Counted from the first letter of the stretch, positions 35,101-44,121 are shown. The stretch is DNA of 64,000 bases from Ostrinia nubilalis (GCF_963855985.1 NC_087093.1:7633501-7697500); one strand, 5' to 3'. Made by a program: numbers and translations. Notes: generated by a model not told the origin, from the sequence alone.

Positions 35101-36684
35101 TGCCAGTTATTTACAAACCAGCATTAGATAATATACCACAAAATGTATGATTTTTTTTATTGAATTAATTATCAGTATTTTTGTGTAGGATGAATGTATT
35201 TTAATTAAAGAGATATTGAATACCTGTATGAAGCTAATTTTTATTGTTAAATATAATGTTAAAATGTATGTATGCTTTATAGAACAATCACAGCTATTGC
35301 TGTTATTCATCAAATAGGTAGCCTGTATGTACCTACAGTAGAATCTCGATTATCCGGACTCATTCTTCACAGTTTCTAATTACCGATTCCGGGTCTGGAC
35401 CCATAAAAACCGAAGGCGCCGCCACCGTAACATGGTACGGACGTCTTCTTAGTTCATTGTTAAAAGAAATGGATGACCAATGGTCTAAAATTTAGATTTT
35501 TAGACTCTAAAATGATGTATTGAAAACCCTTTCTATTGTAAAAAGTTAATTATTGTTTGATTTTACTTTGAAATCGATTATCCGGATTTTCGATTATCCG
35601 GAAACCCTTACCCCTGGTTTTAATTGATCCGGATAATCGGGATTCTACTGTAGTTACAAATACAAGTATACATAATAATAACAAATTGTCTATCTCGAAA
35701 TGTTATTGGCCCATTCTAATCTACGTTATTATTATGTCATTGAGAGGACAGTTAGCAGATAGGTAAGTGTTTATTAATTTTCTTTATAATAAACACAATT
35801 GCACATTCACAGTTTTGGAACCGATAATACCTTAGCACCTAGTTAAAATCTTATATTTACCTGGTTATTTTACTTTAGTTAAGTCTTAGTACCTAAATAA
35901 TTCATTGGTTCGTTTGTTTTAGCCAAATGACTTCAACTGCTGGATAAAGGCCTCCCCCAAAGTATTCCACAATGAATGGATTGAACAAAATAATTACAAT
36001 GATAATTTTTGTGTAAAATAATAAAATTGATAATGTCTTACCTCCCAACTCATTTCTAAAGAATGGGCAGCTTTCAAGCAGTTCATTTGATCTTCCATCT
36101 CCAGTATCAGGTACAGCATCTTCACCTGGTGGTAAACCTTTTGTTGCCAGCAAGGACGCAGCTGAGGCTCCGGTGGTAGTGTTGCGACGTCTACTAAGCA
36201 ATGCACCTCTGATCTCCGCTGCATAACTTAAGTTGGCCATAAGTGACTGACAGTCATAATGAGCAAATTGCTTTCTTTTGGTACATTCTGTGAGAGCCGA
36301 AATGGCTCCTTCGTCAAGTGTTTGACGTGATATAGCAGGTGTTTGACCACCCCATAGTTTGTTGAGTTTGAGACGGGGTTTGGGACTTGCACTCGTACGA
36401 GGCTGTGGGCCGTCTGCGTGGTCGCTGCTGAGTACATCGGTGAGGCGGTCAGTCGCGCGCGCTATCCCAGGAGGCTTGTCTGACGTAGAAACTACGTTGT
36501 AATTGTGCACCATCGCGGGTAGCCGTTCGCAGCCTCCCCCGATCACGTCGATTGAACCGTGACTTCCATATTCTCTACGTAGGCCGTTACTCGATGGCTG
36601 ATCACTATAAATCAAGTCGAGGCTAGAATTGCTACGGTACATAACATCTCTGGCTTCCTTCCTTCTGTGATCTGGAGCGTACAT
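8101..36684 (-). CDS. SIPA1L: SIPA1-like (SPAR family) Rap GTPase-activating protein, complete, 15 exons
   Basis: Exons in transcript order: 36684-36042, 33772-33539, 33388-33103, 33021-32421, 32334-32199, 24697-24582, 24508-24376, 24018-23851, 22892-22723, 21863-21692, 20857-20727, 19241-19065, 17824-17726, 17456-17247, 8211-8101. Every junction is GT-AG and the phases sum to 3387 nt (1128 aa plus stop). The RapGAP domain lies in exons 3-5; its catalytic-asparagine motif RHIGNDIV puts the Asn at about residue 509. [16 protein letters not shown] follows at about 604. A PDZ domain ([10 protein letters not shown] loop) covers about 757-832. The C-terminus is a coiled coil ending in [13 protein letters not shown], as in the SPAR C-terminal domain. 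The family stimulates GTP hydrolysis on Rap1/Rap2 at the cortex, junctions and synapses. The ATG at 36684 opens a conserved-looking N-terminus ([12 protein letters not shown]); untranslated exons upstream cannot be seen. Introns 5 and 14 are filled with nested transposons. A Ser-Ala repeat lies in exon 14. Confidence 0.93.
10787..11216 (-). mobile_element. Two nested Helitron-like elements
   Basis: One hairpin head (ctagctttccgcccgccgct) lies at 10788 and a second (ctactttccgcccgcggct) at 10842. A full inner copy runs to about 11083. After it the body of the outer element resumes (aaatcggttcagcagatccc) to about 11215. This shows one unit inserted into another. Confidence 0.6.
11351..11708 (+). 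mobile_element. Helitron-like element, plus orientation
   Basis: It starts TCCTACTAATATTATAAAGG and ends cgcgggcggccgCTAG followed by T. That gives a 5' TC, a 3' hairpin and CTAG, and no target duplication. It lacks the gaca microsatellite of the other copies, so it is a different subfamily. Confidence 0.65.
13443..13712. repeat. Tail-to-tail RTE-like LINE 3' ends (palindrome)
   Basis: Two copies of the tail containing cataggacgtccactgctg and tcattatgaaaatcattgggg face each other around 13550-13600, making arms of about 95 bp. They carry the catcatcat run usual at these tails. The structure forms the centre of the foldback element. Confidence 0.7.
14060..14500 (-). pseudogene. RTE-like LINE 3' fragment
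   Basis: The minus strand reads [20 protein letters not shown], the C-terminal tail of RTE-type reverse transcriptases, followed by the catcatcat 3' end. Frameshifts and truncation make it non-functional. A short plus-strand tail piece lies at about 14745-14825. Confidence 0.75.
15133..15450 (-). pseudogene. RTE-like reverse transcriptase C-terminal fragment
   Basis: The frame contains [31 protein letters not shown] and [19 protein letters not shown], typical of the region after the RT palm in RTE-type LINEs. It is isolated, lacks the catalytic core, and is a dead fragment captured in the hAT-like element. Confidence 0.75.
15615..15865. repeat. Degenerate tandem duplication, about 125 bp
   Basis: Two adjacent blocks share cataggaactc, cgaaacggc, ttgggttcgtt / tgagttcgttgg, cgagcacttt and ccagggtcctga / ccagggccctga. 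There is no coding potential. It lies inside the hAT-like element. Confidence 0.6.
17332..17410 (-). repeat. 18-bp coding repeat encoding Val-Ser-Ala4
   Basis: Within SIPA1L exon 14, three consecutive 18-bp units encode VSAAAA, followed by a partial unit. GCG codons dominate. All six frames stay open here because of the repeat, which explains the spurious arginine- and proline-rich reading frames. Confidence 0.85.
18204..18531 (-). mobile_element. Helitron-like fragment interrupted by a MITE
   Basis: The head aactagcggtcgcctgcgact and the end ctttcgcttttatagatag match a Helitron-like family. The body contains ttgagacttctagcacttgt. A palindromic MITE splits it at 18373-18488. Confidence 0.55.
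18373..18488. mobile_element. Palindromic MITE, TGCTCGTTTTCACC termini, TSD TCA
   Basis: The arms tgctcgttttcaccatcaat and their complement continue through ctaatttttaag. TCA flanks both sides, and removing the MITE restores the host repeat. A single-arm relative is at about 8440-8485. Confidence 0.75.
19405..20720. repeat. RTE-like 3' tail pieces in SIPA1L intron 11
   Basis: A minus-strand tail lies at about 19405-19545. A LINE/SINE-like tail with agaagcagcgcaagaaact lies at about 19750-19870. A plus-strand tail at 20000-20072 resumes at 20664-20712. The last two are one tail split by the hAT-like element at 20073-20663. Confidence 0.65.
20073..20663 (+). mobile_element. hAT-like element carrying a LINE C-terminal fragment
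   Basis: The termini CATTGGTTCCCAAAGTGGGG and gtttggaaccaatg resemble classic hAT ends. The flanks gggtaggc and gggtgggc form an 8-bp target duplication with one change. At 20290-20579 the plus strand encodes a stretch with NTRSANRL and [13 protein letters not shown], resembling the extreme C-terminus of jockey/CR1-type reverse transcriptases. That fragment was probably captured or inserted. Confidence 0.7.
21363..21521. mobile_element. MITE, CTGAACTGTCC inverted termini, copy 1
   Basis: It has inverted ctgaactgtcc / ggacagttcag plus inner arms gacaggggggcgc / gcgccccgctgtc. Two more copies are at 44122-44295 and 44990-45165. Confidence 0.75.
21617..21672 (-). repeat. Partial duplicate of SIPA1L exon 10
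   Basis: About 45 bp containing gctcgacgcgaacgttactg repeats the start of exon 10 (21817-21863) with several changes. It lies just downstream of the exon 10 donor. It cannot serve as an exon by itself, because the acceptor region is altered. Confidence 0.6.
22028..22543 (+). repeat. Interspersed repeat with THAP-like exon remnant, copy 1
   Basis: About 510 bp matches 53391-53903 in the opposite orientation. Inside, one frame reads [17 protein letters not shown], and after a one-base shift [11 protein letters not shown], followed by gtaaat. Cys-x-x-x-x-Cys with a following Phe...Leu-Pro-x-Asp is the opening of a THAP zinc finger, the DNA-binding domain of P-type transposases. The frameshift is in both copies, so a decayed or non-autonomous element is likely. 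Confidence 0.6.
22543..22690 (+). repeat. tRNA-derived SINE
   Basis: The sequence carries an A-box-like tagccgaacggtaaagg and a B-box gttcgaatccc 50 bp later, then a non-tRNA tail. That is the layout of an internal RNA polymerase III promoter. No cloverleaf with a clear anticodon is convincing, so a SINE head is preferred over a tRNA gene. It abuts SIPA1L exon 9 (22723). Confidence 0.65.
23519..23947 (-). repeat. SIPA1L: Three tandem 143-bp copies of the SIPA1L exon 8 3' half
   Basis: Matching points at 23558, 23701 and 23844 give a period of exactly 143 bp. Each unit holds about 117 nt of exon 8 sequence (ending CAGCTGG), the donor, and 26 nt of intron. The upper copy belongs to the real exon. 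Each exonic unit is a multiple of three and keeps the phase. The lowest copy has GTGCGT in place of GTACGT at the donor. Confidence 0.85.
24892..25060 (-). other. Possible extra exon or GC-rich regulatory block in SIPA1L intron 5
   Basis: One minus-strand frame reads protein-like sequence ([34 protein letters not shown]) to a TGA at 24892. No acceptor lies in the preceding 50 nt and other frames are also open. It may be an exon of an alternative transcript or of a nested gene, or simply a CpG-rich promoter region. I do not recognise the peptide. Confidence 0.3.
25500..25780 (+). other. Possible 5' UTR exon on the plus strand
   Basis: The sequence has many cagtg/agtgt words and no long frame. 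It ends at caaaatag followed by gtaaatgtg, a good donor. With the GC-rich block beside it this resembles a promoter and first non-coding exon, perhaps of an intronic transcript. Evidence is compositional only. Confidence 0.2.
26805..27125. repeat. Minisatellite, about 62-bp unit, five to six copies
   Basis: The units contain ctttttagcaatgtttgt, then cctaacggttttccgttag, then atgtgttttaaaactaac. The core taacgg...ccgtta can pair with itself. Copies differ by point changes and small indels. Confidence 0.85.
27876..28535. repeat. Tandem array, 133-bp unit, five copies
   Basis: Units begin ccctcatcccactgggatag at 27876, 28004, 28137, 28270 and 28403 (spacing 128, 133, 133, 133). Each has two short hairpins: atcccactgggat, and gggcatcgc followed by tctaaac. 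From 28505 to about 28920 diverged units share gggcatcgccctaaat, so an older array continues. Confidence 0.9.
28920..31700. other. Unique-looking non-coding interior of the TTAA element
   Basis: No frame over about 60 codons, no repeat array and no recognised domain. Short AATAAA words occur near 29300-29330. Nothing more can be supported. Confidence 0.4.
31789..32034. mobile_element. 246-bp TTAA-flanked MITE related to the 26344 element
   Basis: Termini ACATACTTACC...GGTAAGTATGT sit between TTAA at 31785-31788 and 32035-32038. About 170 bp of its right half is a near-identical inverted copy of 26362-26540. It sits exactly at the centre of a 72-bp palindrome. Confidence 0.8.
33773..35335. 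other. SIPA1L intron 1, AT-rich, with a Helitron-like fragment
   Basis: The segment around 33925-34085 (caatattataaatgaaataatc, then tgtctgtctgttacc) resembles a Helitron body in plus orientation. The remainder is AT-rich with no recognisable genes. Confidence 0.4.
35336..35650. mobile_element. Pogo/Tigger-like MITE
   Basis: Termini CAGTAGAATCTCGATTATCC and ggataatcgggattctactg are inverted and TA-flanked. The motif 'cgattatccgga' is repeated inside. The ends match the pogo/Tigger terminal pattern. It has no transposase. Confidence 0.85.
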
Positions 36685-37490
36685 GGCATTATTTGCTTTG
36701 CATACTTTTAAGACGAGGCAGCATGAATAGTATAAAGACTTCGCTAGCTACACATTATTTAGGATCCCTTAGAATAAATTTATCACCACGAAGATACAAC
36801 AACACAACATTGATCATTGTGAAATGATCTGACACCAATCTCCGACTTATTTACAAAAACACACCAACTTATGTAAAACTAGAATTCAATCGTTTGTAAT
36901 TTGTACATTGAGATCTGCTTTTGTGATTATTTTCGTTGGTACAATTTATATAGAATTATTGTGAAAACTTAGAAAAAACTCGCGAGTAAAAAGTCAATCA
37001 ACTGCACTGCCAAATGCCACAGACTAAAAAAATCACACATTTCAATCATACATAGACAATTATTTCTTATTCTTATTATCTGTGGAATAGTAGTGATGTA
37101 ACTGTTTATTATGGGAATTAAAACCGGTTTTTTGTTTCCGTTTACGATTATTTTATTTAGTCATGGCAGTCATGGTTAAGGCACAGAATAAAATAAGTAG
37201 GTATCACAGATATGGATAGATGCAGCATGTGTCAAAAATTGTATGAAGCCGAGCGTGCCACTTTTTAAACGTCATTAGTGTCATTTTAGCGAATTTTAGT
37301 GATTGCCGCAACGTAAAAGTAATCGTATCATCGTACTGCATTTGCAAAGTCATCGAATGATATCGTGTGACTCGATTCGAAAATTAATTAATTCCGATAA
37401 AACTGATAATTTGTTAAATACAAAACCAAAAACATCTTTATTTACCTTTTTAAAATAAATTAATTCTTACAAATCGTCAAATCTCGTTAT
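36685..37490. promoter_or_regulatory. Upstream region of the SIPA1L gene
   Basis: This AT-rich DNA lies upstream of the ATG at 36684. A 5' UTR and promoter are expected here, but no TATA box or initiator stands out enough to place a start. Confidence 0.35.
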
Positions 37491-37494
37491 TTTT

Positions 37495-38050
37495 TTTACC
37501 CTACCAGCGTTTTAAGACATAAAAGACAATGCCGGAAATTGGCATTGTCTTTCATCGACCAAACTTTGTTTTTTGATTACAAAATAGTGTAATAAACCAA
37601 ACTTACTACGACATGTATACCTCTAAACTCAGTCTGAACTGAGTTACGAGCATTAGAAGTTTGATGATTTTCATACTAGACTTGCTTTTTGCGCGCAAAG
37701 TTTTGTAAGAAATTGCAACAAAATAGTGAGATTGTATGTGTAAACAAACAATACCATCCATTAAAGGCTCCAGACATCAGTATAGAGCAGAATCAGCGCA
37801 ATAAAAAAATAGCGCAATATTTTGTTGCAATTTCTTACAAAACTTGCGCACAAAAAGCAAATCTTGTATGAAAATCATCAAACTTCTAATGCTCGTAACT
37901 CAGTTCAGACTGAGTTTAGAGGTATACATGCCATAGTAAGTTTGGTTTATTACACTATTTTGTAATCAAAAAACAAAGTTTGGTCGATGGCCGCGCGAAA
38001 AAAAAAAGACGCCACTTTCCATACAAAATCTGGCATTGCCATTTGTCAAG
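37495..38050. mobile_element. Long palindromic MITE, intact copy
   Basis: Arms of about 230 bp (37500-37735 and 37816-38050) pair, including gaccaaactttg / caaagtttggtc and cagtctgaactgag / ctcagttcagactg. About 80 bp of spacer separates them. The frame over the left arm is not a gene. Confidence 0.85.
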
Positions 38051-38489
38051 TGCATGAATACATGGATCAGTGTGTGTCTTATTGTTATGAGTAAATACGG
38101 TTCCTTGGGATCGGTATGAGTGCACCACATACAGGGACCATGGTTTTAACTCTTAAGAGTACATCGCAGGATATGTATTAAAAACAATGCTACTTTATAC
38201 TTCTTCTACTGCTACTTTATTCTAATTAATTATTTGTTACTTGTGCTGTTAATTACAATTCTCAATCCGTAAATAATTTCTTGAAAAAAAAAAAGCGCGG
38301 GAAACGTCGGTTTCGGTGGACGTCATTTTTTTTGGAGAAATTATTTTTTCATTATTTTGCTATTTATAGGATCAGTTAAGTAGTGCAGTGTAGTTTGTTA
38401 ACTTAATTTTTATTTATATATCATTTAAGTGTATCATATCTCATCACATATTGGGTAAGTTTTAACTTTTTAACTCTCCATCTCGTCCA

Positions 38490-40076
38490 ATGGACGACGA
38501 TCCTCATGACCCGGGTGGGACAGCCCCCCCGGTTTCTAATTACATTACTATTTCACGTAATAGTTCATGTCTGGACACTGAAGGATCGGTAACCGATAAT
38601 AATAACAGTGAGTCAAATGTTTCGCATGCAAAACGCAAACGAACTTTAGCTAGAAAAGTTTGCAAACATTGTAACAAAAAAAGGAGGAGTCGTCATAATA
38701 AGTCTAATGTGTTCGATTCAACTAACGTTTTTGAATGTCAGTGTGTTCCTAGTAGCAGTACTAGTGAATTACAGGATGCGCCCATAGTTTCTTCATTAGA
38801 TCTATCCCCATCCACTGCGAATTTGTCGGCCAATGAAAACGTAACCAATTCTCCAAGTGCCCCAGTTGCTAGACCTTCTTATGTAGCTTCAGATTTGGCA
38901 CCATATGTTGTTCACATTCAAAGAGTTCCATCTGACCCCAATGAAAATTGCACCATCCATCCTATTTCATTTGGATTTTTCTTAAAAAAGAATGGCATTA
39001 GAAACATCATTGATGGTAGTCTGAAAAGAATCGGACGGAACCGAATATCAATATCTTTTTCCAAATTTGAAGATGCTAATTCATTTCTAGACAACGGGAG
39101 CTTAAAGTTTAATAAATATAAAGCGTTCATTCCTTCTTTTAATGTGACACGTATGGGTGTGGTGAGAGGTGTGCCAACAGACTGGACTGAAGAGGAAATT
39201 GTAAACAATATTTCAGTACCAATAGGTTGTGGAAAAATTTTAAAAGCTCGGCGACTTAAAAGGAAAAACATAGTTAATGGAGAGGCTCAGTTTGTTCCTA
39301 TAGAAACGGTGGTGTTAACTTTTGACGGTCAAGTCCTCCCTAAGAGAGTGTTTTTATGTTTTAACTCCCTACCCGTTGACCTGTATATCTACCCGACTAT
39401 TCAATGTTTTAATTGCTGTCGATATGGGCACGTAAAAAGCCAATGCCGCTAAACTCCCAGGTGTTTCAAGTGCGGTCTAGGCCACTCAGGTCATACATGC
39501 TCAGTGGAGGAAGATGATATAAGGTGTTGTTTGTGTTCGGGGCTTCATATGGCCACTAGTAAGATATGTCCTGAATATAATAGGCAAAAGAACATAAAAG
39601 AAACTATGGCTAAGGACTGCATTACATATGCTGAGGCACTTAAATTACACCCTCCCTGTTCTAAATCCTATGCAGATGTTTTAGCATCTCCCACCCCTCA
39701 GACTCTTTACAATCTTGATTCATCAAATTACTCTAATAAGACTTCATACAAAAAAACTGTTTTCTTAAAGCCAAGATCTCCTCCTAGGTTCTCTAAAGGG
39801 TATGACAAATCAGCTCATGATGAAATTACTAAAGGACATAACTCTCCAATTTTTCCAAGTAAAAGTATTTTAATTAATAGTGATGAGAAAAACTCAAACT
39901 CTTTAAGTAATTTATCATTAAAAGAATTAATTGTAGCTCTTATAAATTCTCTGCAAACTAATTTGTCATCCCTACCGTCCAACGCTGCCCCAATCAAAGA
40001 TAGAATATTAGAAAAAGTTTCACATACTGAAGAAAGCATCAGCAATTCAGTGGAATTGCCGCAGCATTTTAACTAA
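38490..40076 (+). CDS. LINE ORF1, nucleic-acid-binding protein with an in-frame stop
   Basis: The frame is open from ATG 38490 to TAA 40074-40076 except for one TAA at 39450-39452. The first part is Ser-rich and basic (KRKRTLARKVCKHCNKKRR). Three knuckles follow: CFNCCRYGHVKSQC, then after the stop CFKCGLGHSGHTC and CCLCSGLHMATSKIC. Such proteins bind LINE RNA and chaperone reverse transcription. The stop falls directly between knuckles 1 and 2, so without readthrough the product loses two of the three. A single recent substitution is the simplest explanation. Confidence 0.9.
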
Positions 40077-43000
40077 AAAAAGTGACCTTTTACATTTAAT
40101 AAATAAAGAAGATCCTTTTATTATTGCTCTACAGGAAACATGGCTTAAGCCTGTTTCCATTTTCAAAGTACCTAAGTTTTCCTGTGTTAGAGAAGACCGT
40201 AGTGATGGGTATGGAGGCGTGGCTATTCTCATTAGTCACTCTACCCCATTTTCCCATGTCCCAATTCCTCAGCACAGTAGTGATTTTTCTATTATTGCAG
40301 TTTCAGTAAACCATACAACTTTTGTCTCAGTTTATATCCCGCATCCCTCTTCTCAGATTTATGATGAAATAGATAACATTATTAGCAACCTTCCTTATCC
40401 TATTATTATTATGGGTGATTTTAACGCTCAACATGAAGCTTGGGGAAGTAGTAGTTCTAATTATTACGGTAATAGGATTTTAGAAATTTTAGATAACAAT
40501 CAATTATGTATCTTAAACTCTGGCGTTGCAACTCGCAGGACTGCGCCTCATGAGGGAGTGAGCGCTCCTGACTTATCTCTTTGTTCTACTAATTTAGCTT
40601 CGTCATTATCATGGTCAACATTAACTTCATCGTATGGCAGCGACCATTTCCCAGTTGTCATTGAATTTCCAGATATTAATAGGAATGTAAATAATCGCGA
40701 TCCTCGAATGAAATACAGACTTGACCGAGCTAATTGGAGCCTATTTAAGGATAAGGTAGAACAGGGTCTTTCATCTCTACCGGTTGTTAGTGAAAACAAT
40801 CAATCAGCATGTGCTGATGCTTTAGCCTATTTATTAATCGAGTCTGCTAATCAGGTATTTCCTATTAAAAACGGTCGGCATACTAATAAAATCCCCTCAC
40901 CACCTTGGTGGGATAGCGAATGCTCAGATGCTGTTAGGAGAAGAAAGGAAGCGGAAAGGAATTACTGCGCTTTTTCAACAGAAGCTAATTTTAACTTACT
41001 AGTTGAAATAATGTCAAACACCAAAAAATTATTAAAACGTAAGAAGTGGGAAGGTTGGAAAAACTTTTGCTTATCTATCTCGCCAGATGTTTCCCCTTCC
41101 TTTGTTTGGACTAACATAAGAAAATTTAGATCTGCCTTTAAAGAATCTCAGCCGCCGTCTCTTAATGATACTTTAATCGAAGAATTTTTAGATAAACTTG
41201 CTCCTCCTTCTGTTGCTGAGAATCTTTTTGTCCCCAATGATGCCTTATTATTTACTAATATTGAACATTCAGTTCTTAGCGATCCTTTTTCACTTTCTGA
41301 GCTTAAAGGAATTTTAACTTATGTTAAAGACTCCGCGCCGGGTGGCGATGGGATCCCCTACTCATTTCTGTGTAACCTTAGTAATTCTAGCTTATTATAT
41401 TATCTAACTCTTGTAAATTCTATTTTTAATTCTGGTTGCGTTCCACCGTCATGGAAATCTCAGGAAGTAATTCCAATTTTGAAACCCCAAAAGCCTCGAG
41501 AAGACCCCAATTCTTACAGACCAATTGCACTCTCATCCATTCTTATGAAAGTAGCTGAGCACTTAATTAAAAATCGGTTGGAATGGTTTATGGAAAGTAA
41601 AGGCCTGCTTAGTAAGAGTCAATACGGTTTCAGAAAAGGGAAGAGTTGCGCAGATAGTATAGGCATTTTTTGTACTGATATTAGATTGGCATTTTCATGT
41701 GGCACTTCAGTTCTTTCGGCTTTTCTTGATATAACAGCAGCATATGATAATGTGTTGTTAACTGTTCTCAAAAGTAAACTTTTACAACTACAAGTTCCCG
41801 GTTTGCTCGTAAATTTCATCCTAAATATCTTATCTATGCGCACTATAAATGTTATTCATGACAACAAAATCGCATCCAGGTTATTAAGCAAGGGCCTTCC
41901 TCAAGGATCCGTCTTGAGTCCTTTGTTATTTAACATCTATAGCTATGATTTAGAAGCTTCTATGAATAACAGTGCTCATATTTTACAATATGCTGATGAT
42001 CTGCTCCTATATGTTAGTGGAAATAATATACAGTTAATGTGTGAGTCTCTTACATATTCTCTCACCCTGTTAAAATCATGGTTAGATCAAAATGGCCTTA
42101 GCCTTTCTCCTTCTAAAAGCTCAATAGTTCTGTTTTCTAGAATCCGTTTTCCACCCCCAATTAGTGTTTATTTTGATAATCAACCAATCCCGGTTAAAAA
42201 TGAAGCCAAATTTCTAGGAATCATTTTAGATTCCAAAATGACAGGTCTTCCACATTTCTATTACATCAGTTCTAAATGTGAGCGACTATTAAATATCCTC
42301 AGATGTCTAACTGGTGTCTGGTGGGGCGCTCATCCGTTTTGTTTAAAGCTCTTATATAATGCCCTTATCAGGAGTATACTCGATTACGGAACTTTCTTTC
42401 TTGAACCCTGCAGTATAGTTGGACTTCGTAAATTGGATTTAATCCAAAGTAAAGGTCTTCGGTTAGTAACTGGTGCCATGAAGTCGAGCCCTATCATTGC
42501 TCTTCAAGTCGAGTGTGTCGATCCACCTCTTAAGCTACGTCGTCAATACTTAAGTGATAGATTTTTATTCCGAGCATTACAGTTTTCGAATCATCCTCTC
42601 CATTTAAAACTTCAAAATCTTTTAGAATATGTAGAATCTTCTTCATACTGGTATCACAAATCTCCTCCGTGTCTAGTAATCAGTTATCGTAAATACATAT
42701 CTCTGCAAGCTCCTACCCATAGTTCCTCTTATCTGCCAATTTTTAGTAGTAAATATGAAGAGTTAATGTTCTCTCCAGAGATTTATTTTGATCTAGGTGT
42801 TTACAAAGATGATCGAAATGCCCTCACAAACTTTAATTTTATGATTGACAGAGATTGGTCTAACTGGCATCATATGTATTGTGATGCATCTAAGCATTCT
42901 AATAGCCAAGTAGGCGTTGGAGTCTATCATGAACAATTAAAAATAGTTCAAAAAATCAAATTCCCCCCAGAAACTTCTGTATTTACAGCTGAATGTTTCG

Positions 43001-43740
43001 GCCTTTTCAAATCCCTTGAATACATTTTAATTATGAAACTGCAACAAACTATTATTTTCACTGATTCAAAAAGTGCTCTTCAAGCTCTTGTTAAATTCCC
43101 TTTTAAGTCAAATACTTTCTACCCTGTAATCATGGATTGTAGACGGCTACTATTCAATTGCTTCTTAAAAGATTTTAAAGTCGTATTTGGTTGGATTCCT
43201 GGTCACAGTAATATTCCTGGGAATGAAAAGGCAGATCGCTTAGCTAATGATGCAATTTCTTGTGGTGACATGTTTCCTTATAAAAATTACAGTCATGACT
43301 TACTTTCACTTCCCAAACTCTCTCTTATGGAATCCTGGGAAAGTCAATGGACTGACAGCAGCCAAACTAAAGCAAAACACTATAGGAATATTCAACCACA
43401 TGTTCCTCTCAAACCGTGGTTTTTCAAACTGAAGCTGGATAAGGCAGGGACTAGTAGCCTCATTCGTATGCGACTGGGTCATGTTTGCCTCCCCTTCCAT
43501 TTGGCTAGATTAAAGATTGTAAACAGCGACAAATGCGACTGTGGAGACGGAAGTGAAGTGGGTGACATAAACCATTGTTTATTTTCCTGTCCTAAATATG
43601 ACCGCTCCACTTTTATATATTCCTTACTTTCCCTCCGTGTCCCTTTTCCTTCTTGCATTAATTCTCTTTTATACACGAACGACCTAACTATATATAAATG
43701 TATCTCTATTTATTTATCTAATAATAATATAAAGATTTAG
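40012..43740 (+). CDS. LINE ORF2: endonuclease, reverse transcriptase, RNase H
   Basis: The frame is open from 40012 to TAG 43738-43740 (about 1240 codons) with no interruption and overlaps ORF1 by about 65 nt. The APE endonuclease starts IQWNCRSIL at 40045 and continues through ALQETWL, MGDFNAQHEAWG and SDHFPVV. The reverse transcriptase has NSYRPIALSS, QYGFRKGKSC, GLPQGSVLSPLLF and the catalytic YADD at 41989-42000. RNase H has YCDAS, FTAEC, FTDSKSAL and a WIPGHSNIPGNEKAD segment. The tail has CDC...HCLFSC. No ATG opens the frame before the first endonuclease motif, so translation may depend on reinitiation or frameshift from ORF1. All catalytic motifs visible look intact. Confidence 0.94.
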   Translation, partial: KKFHILKKASAIQWNCRSILTKKSDLLHLINKEDPFIIALQETWLKPVSIFKVPKFSCVREDRSDGYGGVAILISHSTPFSHVPIPQHSSDFSIIAVSVNHTTFVSVYIPHPSSQIYDEIDNIISNLPYPIIIMGDFNAQHEAWGSSSSNYYGNRILEILDNNQLCILNSGVATRRTAPHEGVSAPDLSLCSTNLASSLSWSTLTSSYGSDHFPVVIEFPDINRNVNNRDPRMKYRLDRANWSLFKDKVEQGLSSLPVVSENNQSACADALAYLLIESANQVFPIKNGRHTNKIPSPPWWDSECSDAVRRRKEAERNYCAFSTEANFNLLVEIMSNTKKLLKRKKWEGWKNFCLSISPDVSPSFVWTNIRKFRSAFKESQPPSLNDTLIEEFLDKLAPPSVAENLFVPNDALLFTNIEHSVLSDPFSLSELKGILTYVKDSAPGGDGIPYSFLCNLSNSSLLYYLTLVNSIFNSGCVPPSWKSQEVIPILKPQKPREDPNSYRPIALSSILMKVAEHLIKNRLEWFMESKGLLSKSQYGFRKGKSCADSIGIFCTDIRLAFSCGTSVLSAFLDITAAYDNVLLTVLKSKLLQLQVPGLLVNFILNILSMRTINVIHDNKIASRLLSKGLPQGSVLSPLLFNIYSYDLEASMNNSAHILQYADDLLLYVSGNNIQLMCESLTYSLTLLKSWLDQNGLSLSPSKSSIVLFSRIRFPPPISVYFDNQPIPVKNEAKFLGIILDSKMTGLPHFYYISSKCERLLNILRCLTGVWWGAHPFCLKLLYNALIRSILDYGTFFLEPCSIVGLRKLDLIQSKGLRLVTGAMKSSPIIALQVECVDPPLKLRRQYLSDRFLFRALQFSNHPLHLKLQNLLEYVESSSYWYHKSPPCLVISYRKYISLQAPTHSSSYLPIFSSKYEELMFSPEIYFDLGVYKDDRNALTNFNFMIDRDWSNWHHMYCDASKHSNSQVGVGVYHEQLKIVQKIKFPPETSVFTAECFGLFKSLEYILIMKLQQTIIFTDSKSALQALVKFPFKSNTFYPVIMDCRRLLFNCFLKDFKVVFGWIPGHSNIPGNEKADRLANDAISCGDMFPYKNYSHDLLSLPKLSLMESWESQWTDSSQTKAKHYRNIQPHVPLKPWFFKLKLDKAGTSSLIRMRLGHVCLPFHLARLKIVNSDKCDCGDGSEVGDINHCLFSCPKYDRSTFIYSLLSLRVPFPSCINSLLYTNDLTIYKCISIYLSNNNIKI

Positions 43741-44121
43741 TTTTTATACATTTTATTGTTTATTGCTGAAGTAATATTTACATTTCAATTTCCTATTTTC
43801 CTTTAACTACTGCCTGTTCCTACCTATACTGATCCTAGCCCTAAATTCCGAAATTCCGTTTTTTACTGATCCGTTTCCCTACCTTGACATTGGCAAATGC
43901 GCAAGCCGCGCGAGCCATTAAAAAAAAAAAAAAAAAAAAAAAAAATAATTTCTTCTTTCTACCGTGTTCGTACTACTGTCCTCGTAAAATCATCGTAACC
44001 GATTGTTGTAATCGGATTACATGAACATCACTCGACCATGTATGTCCATTTGGACATATCGGAATGGCACGCTTTGACGATCAACTTGCTGTATCTACTC
44101 TAATCCATATCTGTGGTAGGT

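Larger units (their letters stand above)
38283..43943 (+). mobile_element. Nearly full-length LINE (I/LOA-type), 11-bp TSD
   Basis: AATAATTTCTT occurs at 38272-38282 and again at 43944-43954, directly after a poly(A) tail of about 25. Between lie a 5' UTR, ORF1 with zinc knuckles, an overlapping ORF2 (endonuclease, reverse transcriptase, RNase H) and a short 3' UTR. RNase H plus a CCHC ORF1 places it in the I-like group rather than jockey. The perfect duplication and long ORFs imply recent insertion. Confidence 0.93.
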
